Below, in pieces: positions 15,065 to 17,998 of a DNA stretch of 17,998 bases (within the stretch, counting starts at the first letter, position 1; every line of letters begins with the position of its first letter). The notes beneath the pieces were generated by a model. That model saw only the letters and a list, made by a program, of their open reading frames with translations. It made no database searches and was not told the origin of the DNA. Made by a program: the position numbers and the translations under genes. Where the stretch lies: positions 1 through 17,998 of the forward strand of contig DASQLD010000258.1 in assembly GCA_035630195.1 (NCBI GenBank). Reading direction: 5' to 3'. Origin of the DNA: DASQDN01 sp035630195. GTDB lineage: Bacteria; Acidobacteriota; Terriglobia; Bryobacterales; Bryobacteraceae.

Positions 15065-16435
15065 ATGGCTAGGATGAATTCCGCTCAATCCTTGAGCCGC
15101 CGTTCTGTACTCGGGGCGACCGGCGCATTCTTCAGCCAGCGCATCGCCGCCGGTAAGCCCGACCGTCCGCCGCGTATCCTGCTTCGTAGTTCCTGGCAGA
15201 GCGTCAATATCGGGGACATCGGCCATACACCTGGTGCGCTAGGACTGCTGCAGAAACACTTGCCGGAAGCCGAAATCACGCTTTGGCCCGGGAAACTGGG
15301 GCATGGCTCGCGAGAGTTGCTGACGAAGAATTTCCCGAAGCTCAAGATTGCCGAAGGCATACTCGACACCAACAATAAACCTTCGACTCCGGAACTTACC
15401 AAGGCTTGGGAAGAAGCCGATCTATACCTCTCGGGCTCCGGATCGGGTTTCCCGGCCGCGAGCCACGCGATCGCATTCCGCCGCATCACGGGAAAACCGG
15501 TTGGCGTATTTGGCGTGAGTACCGACCCGATCTCAGGTATAGCAAAAGATCGCGAAGCCGAAGGGGGAACGCTCAAAGAACTTCGTGAGAAGGCTCTGCG
15601 CCTGCCGTCGGATCATCTCAGTCCCGATCTCCGCTACATTATCGATCAATCCGCATTCTTTTTCTGCCGCGACACCATCTCGCGCGACTACCTGAAGGCG
15701 CAGGGTGTGAAGACTCCGATTCTGGAATTCGGACCCGACGCCCAGCTCGGCATGACGCTGCGCGACGACGAGCGTGGATTCAGTTGGATGCGGGAACACG
15801 GCCTTGAAGAGGGCAAGTTCATCTGCGTGATCCCGCGTCTGCGTTATACGCCGTACTACAAGGTCAACAACGTACCGCGCGTTCCTACGGACGACGTCCG
15901 CGACGCCATTAACAACCGCACGACGGAGAAGGATCACGCCAAGCTGCGCGACATGATCGTCAGCTACGTGCGCAAGACAAGCAATAAAGTGATGGTCTGC
16001 GCTGAGATGACCTACGAGATTGAACTCGGCAAGGAACAAGTCGTCGATCCCCTGCCCGACGACATCAAGAAGAACGTCGTATGGCGCGAGACATACTGGC
16101 TGCCTGACGAAGCCGCATCCATCTATTCAAAGGCGCAGGCTGTCGTGAGCGTTGAATGTCACTCGCCGCTGATTGCGCTACACAACGGCACGCCGGCCAT
16201 CTACGTGCGGCAGCCTACCGATACATGTAAGGGGCAGATGTATCGCGACTTCGGGTCCGGCGATTGGTTCTTTGAAATTGACGAGACCAACGGTAAGCAG
16301 TTGTGGTCACGTCTTCAGAAGATTCACAGCGATCCGGCAAAGGCCAAAGCGAAAGTCCGTTCCATTATGCGGACGGTCGATCAGCGCCAGAAACGCATGG
16401 TGGACGCAGTCAGACAGGCGTGCCAGCACAGTTGA
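15065..16435 (+). CDS. polysaccharide pyruvyl transferase family protein with Tat-like signal
   Basis: The 456-aa product resembles the polysaccharide pyruvyl transferase family. An N-terminal SVNIGDIGHTPGALGLL (about 46-62) matches the family's opening strand-loop. A C-terminal SVECHSPLIALHNGTPAIYV with H366 corresponds to the conserved histidine region before a Lys-bearing segment (TCKGQMYRDFG). Known members transfer pyruvate from PEP to glycans in the cytoplasm. Unexpectedly, this one starts with S11-R-R-S-V-L-G followed by a short hydrophobic stretch, a Tat-type signal, implying export. Substrate is unknown, and an exported enzyme would lack PEP, so the activity may differ. The ATG is 12 nt after the rlmN stop, so the genes may be cotranscribed. 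An alternative ATG at 15074 would keep the signal. Confidence 0.75.
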   Translation: MARMNSAQSLSRRSVLGATGAFFSQRIAAGKPDRPPRILLRSSWQSVNIGDIGHTPGALGLLQKHLPEAEITLWPGKLGHGSRELLTKNFPKLKIAEGILDTNNKPSTPELTKAWEEADLYLSGSGSGFPAASHAIAFRRITGKPVGVFGVSTDPISGIAKDREAEGGTLKELREKALRLPSDHLSPDLRYIIDQSAFFFCRDTISRDYLKAQGVKTPILEFGPDAQLGMTLRDDERGFSWMREHGLEEGKFICVIPRLRYTPYYKVNNVPRVPTDDVRDAINNRTTEKDHAKLRDMIVSYVRKTSNKVMVCAEMTYEIELGKEQVVDPLPDDIKKNVVWRETYWLPDEAASIYSKAQAVVSVECHSPLIALHNGTPAIYVRQPTDTCKGQMYRDFGSGDWFFEIDETNGKQLWSRLQKIHSDPAKAKAKVRSIMRTVDQRQKRMVDAVRQACQHS

Positions 16436-16439
16436 TCAA

Positions 16440-17998
16440 CTACTCAAAGCGCAATGCATCGGTTGGGTTAACCGCCGATGCTCGATAAGCCGGAATGACC
16501 GCAGCGCCAACTGCGGTCGCGCATAGAACCAACGTAGCGGCGGCGATCATGACCGGATCGGTCGGTTTCACATCGTAAAGTTGCGACTCTACGAAACGGC
16601 CCAGCGCCCAGACACATGGCAGCGCGACCGCTATGCCGGCGGCAATCATCACCAGCGCATCGCGAAGGACGAGCCACACGTTGGATGAGCGTGTCGCTCC
16701 CAGCGCAAGCCGTACACCGATCTCACGCGTCCGCTGCGTCACCACGAACGACATAACCCCATAGAGGCCAACGAGCGAGAGCAGAAGAGCCAACGTACCG
16801 AAGCTTCCCGAGAGCACGGCCAGCATGCGCTCAGTGTTCAAGGATCGGTTGACCTGTTCATCGACCGTGCGGAAATTGGAGATTGGTAACGTAGGATCGG
16901 CGTTTTGAATGATTTTCCGAATGGATGTGAAGGCAGTGTCGGGAGTTCCTCGAACCTTCAGGTAGAAACTGGCGCTGTCCGCGTTCTCCTCAAGAATCGG
17001 AAAGTACGCCTGCTCTGACTCCTCGCGAATCCCTCGATAGCTGAAGTTTGAGACCACTCCCACAACTTCGATGCTCGGCTTCGCATCTGGTCCGGCTCCC
17101 TGACAGATGCGCACTCCGAGAGGGCTTCTCCCTGCAAGGTATCTCTGCGCGAAGGCTTCGTTGACGATCGCCGAGCGGGAGCCTGCCTCGCCGATCGGTT
17201 TCGAGTCGCGTTCATCGAAGTCCCGGCCGGCTACAATTCTAGTCCCCAAAGTTGCGAAAAATCCGGGGCTGACGGCATTCAGATTGACCTGGCGATCCGT
17301 GATGATTCGCCGATCGGTTTGGATCGTCATCGGGTTGTTCCAACTCCCACCCGTCAATAGCTGGAACCGCGCAACGGCCGACCTCTCGACTCCTGGGACA
17401 GCGCCGATTTCCTCACGAACACGTCGAATCAGTTGATTCGCCCGTGCTGGCGAGTAGCCATTTCGACGAGGTTCCAGACCGAACGAGACGAGACTGGTTG
17501 TGGTGAATCCTGGCCCTTTCGCCAGCAGTCCCGTGAGAGTTCGAACGAATAATGCGGCTCCGATGACCAGGACCAACGTAAATGCAATCTGCAAAGTCAC
17601 GATCGCCTTTCGAAGCCGGACACTGCCAAATGTTGTTCCGCCTCTTTCTCTCAGCGAGGCAGTCAATGATCGGCGGCCGACCTGAATCGCCGGCGCAAAA
17701 CCACTCAATATCCCCGAAGATACGCTGATCAGGAATGCGAACCCCAGCAGACGCGCGTCGGCCGTCGACTCCAGAGCGTTCGCTGCCGCGTCGCGAGGAA
17801 GAAATGCGATCAGAGTTTGCAAGGCTATCGGAACCAGCGCTACGCCAAGGACTCCACCGGCAAGAGCAAGAAGAACGCTGTCGGCCAGAAGCTGACGGCC
17901 GATCCGACCCCGCGAAGCTCCCAAGGCTAACCTCGTGCTGATCTCGCGGTCGCGTGCCGATCCCCGCGCCAGGAAGAGACCGGCGACATTCAGGCAGG
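16440..17998 (-). CDS. ADOP-type ABC transporter permease (MacB/FtsX-like), 5' part missing
   Basis: The frame is open to the right edge, so the gene is partial; 518 residues are visible. The incomplete first FtsX-like unit contains LALGASRGRIGRQLLADSV and the following helices. After a linker and hydrophobic segment (LQIAFTLVLVIGAALFVRTL) comes a MacB-type periplasmic domain with SPGFFATLGTRIVAGRDF and VVGVVSNFSYRGIREE. A second FtsX unit follows: TREIGVRLALGATRSS, three further helices, and the ending YRASAVNPTDALRFE. This duplicated layout is that of the acidobacterial duplicated orphan permeases, which usually lack a linked ATPase gene. Its role is unknown. A TTG at 17922-17924 could be mistaken for a start, but coding homology (LNVAGLFLARGSARDREIS) continues upstream. 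Its stop lies 4 nt from the stop of the convergent pyruvyl-transferase-like gene. Confidence 0.92.
   Translation of the reverse strand, partial: CLNVAGLFLARGSARDREISTRLALGASRGRIGRQLLADSVLLALAGGVLGVALVPIALQTLIAFLPRDAAANALESTADARLLGFAFLISVSSGILSGFAPAIQVGRRSLTASLRERGGTTFGSVRLRKAIVTLQIAFTLVLVIGAALFVRTLTGLLAKGPGFTTTSLVSFGLEPRRNGYSPARANQLIRRVREEIGAVPGVERSAVARFQLLTGGSWNNPMTIQTDRRIITDRQVNLNAVSPGFFATLGTRIVAGRDFDERDSKPIGEAGSRSAIVNEAFAQRYLAGRSPLGVRICQGAGPDAKPSIEVVGVVSNFSYRGIREESEQAYFPILEENADSASFYLKVRGTPDTAFTSIRKIIQNADPTLPISNFRTVDEQVNRSLNTERMLAVLSGSFGTLALLLSLVGLYGVMSFVVTQRTREIGVRLALGATRSSNVWLVLRDALVMIAAGIAVALPCVWALGRFVESQLYDVKPTDPVMIAAATLVLCATAVGAAVIPAYRASAVNPTDALRFE

Noticed and set aside
15533..16039. 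168-codon - strand open frame inside the pyruvyl-transferase-like gene
   Set aside because: It is a shadow of a coding gene with clear motifs on the + strand, with no ribosome site or domain of its own.
17922..17924. TTG as the start of the permease gene
   Set aside because: The frame stays open to the window edge and the upstream codons encode the conserved first FtsX segment, so the gene is simply truncated by the window.

Overview
The window looks like a chromosomal segment from an Acidobacteriota genome, most plausibly a Solibacter/Bryobacter-like lineage. This is inferred from gene content. There is a permease of the acidobacterial duplicated orphan permease (ADOP) type, a DUF1549/DUF1553 plus DUF1501 pair (families typical of Planctomycetes, Verrucomicrobia and Acidobacteria), and moderately high GC with GC-rich third positions. 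No mobile element, CRISPR array, rRNA or tRNA was seen. No gene-free stretch exceeds about 180 bases.

Region 1 (1-7053, + strand) is a compact histidine biosynthesis operon: the 3' end of hisG, then hisD, hisC, a HAD-IA phosphatase gene, hisB (dehydratase only), hisH, hisF, hisA, and finally a phospholipase-D/cardiolipin-synthase-like gene 4 nt after hisA. Neighbouring genes overlap or almost touch (ATGA or similar junctions), which implies translational coupling. The HAD gene sits where a histidinol-phosphate phosphatase is needed and is the best candidate for that step. hisI and hisE are not in the window.

Region 2 (7231-10002, - strand) is a heat-shock cluster transcribed as hrcA-grpE-dnaJ. 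dnaK is not between them, and I see no CIRCE operator upstream of hrcA. A plausible sigma70-type promoter lies upstream. A divergent gene for a small four-helix membrane protein (10145-10540, TTG start chosen from a strong Shine-Dalgarno) shares this 142-bp control region.

Region 3 (10537-13873, - strand) is a two-gene unit: a secreted DUF1549/DUF1553 protein with a CxxCH motif, then a DUF1501 protein with a Tat-like signal. The DUF1501 gene and the small membrane-protein gene end on the same TTAA palindrome.

Region 4 (13988-17998) holds rlmN (23S rRNA/tRNA adenine C2 methyltransferase), followed 12 nt later by a polysaccharide-pyruvyl-transferase-like protein with an apparent Tat signal. 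Convergent to it, with only 4 nt between stops, is the C-terminal part of the ADOP-like permease, which runs off the right edge.

Most of the window is recognisable core metabolism and housekeeping. I do not see a clear undescribed multi-gene system. The observations most worth checking are the HAD phosphatase in the his operon, the apparently exported pyruvyl-transferase-like protein, the CIRCE-less hrcA operon, and non-canonical active-site residues in the PLD-family protein and HisA.
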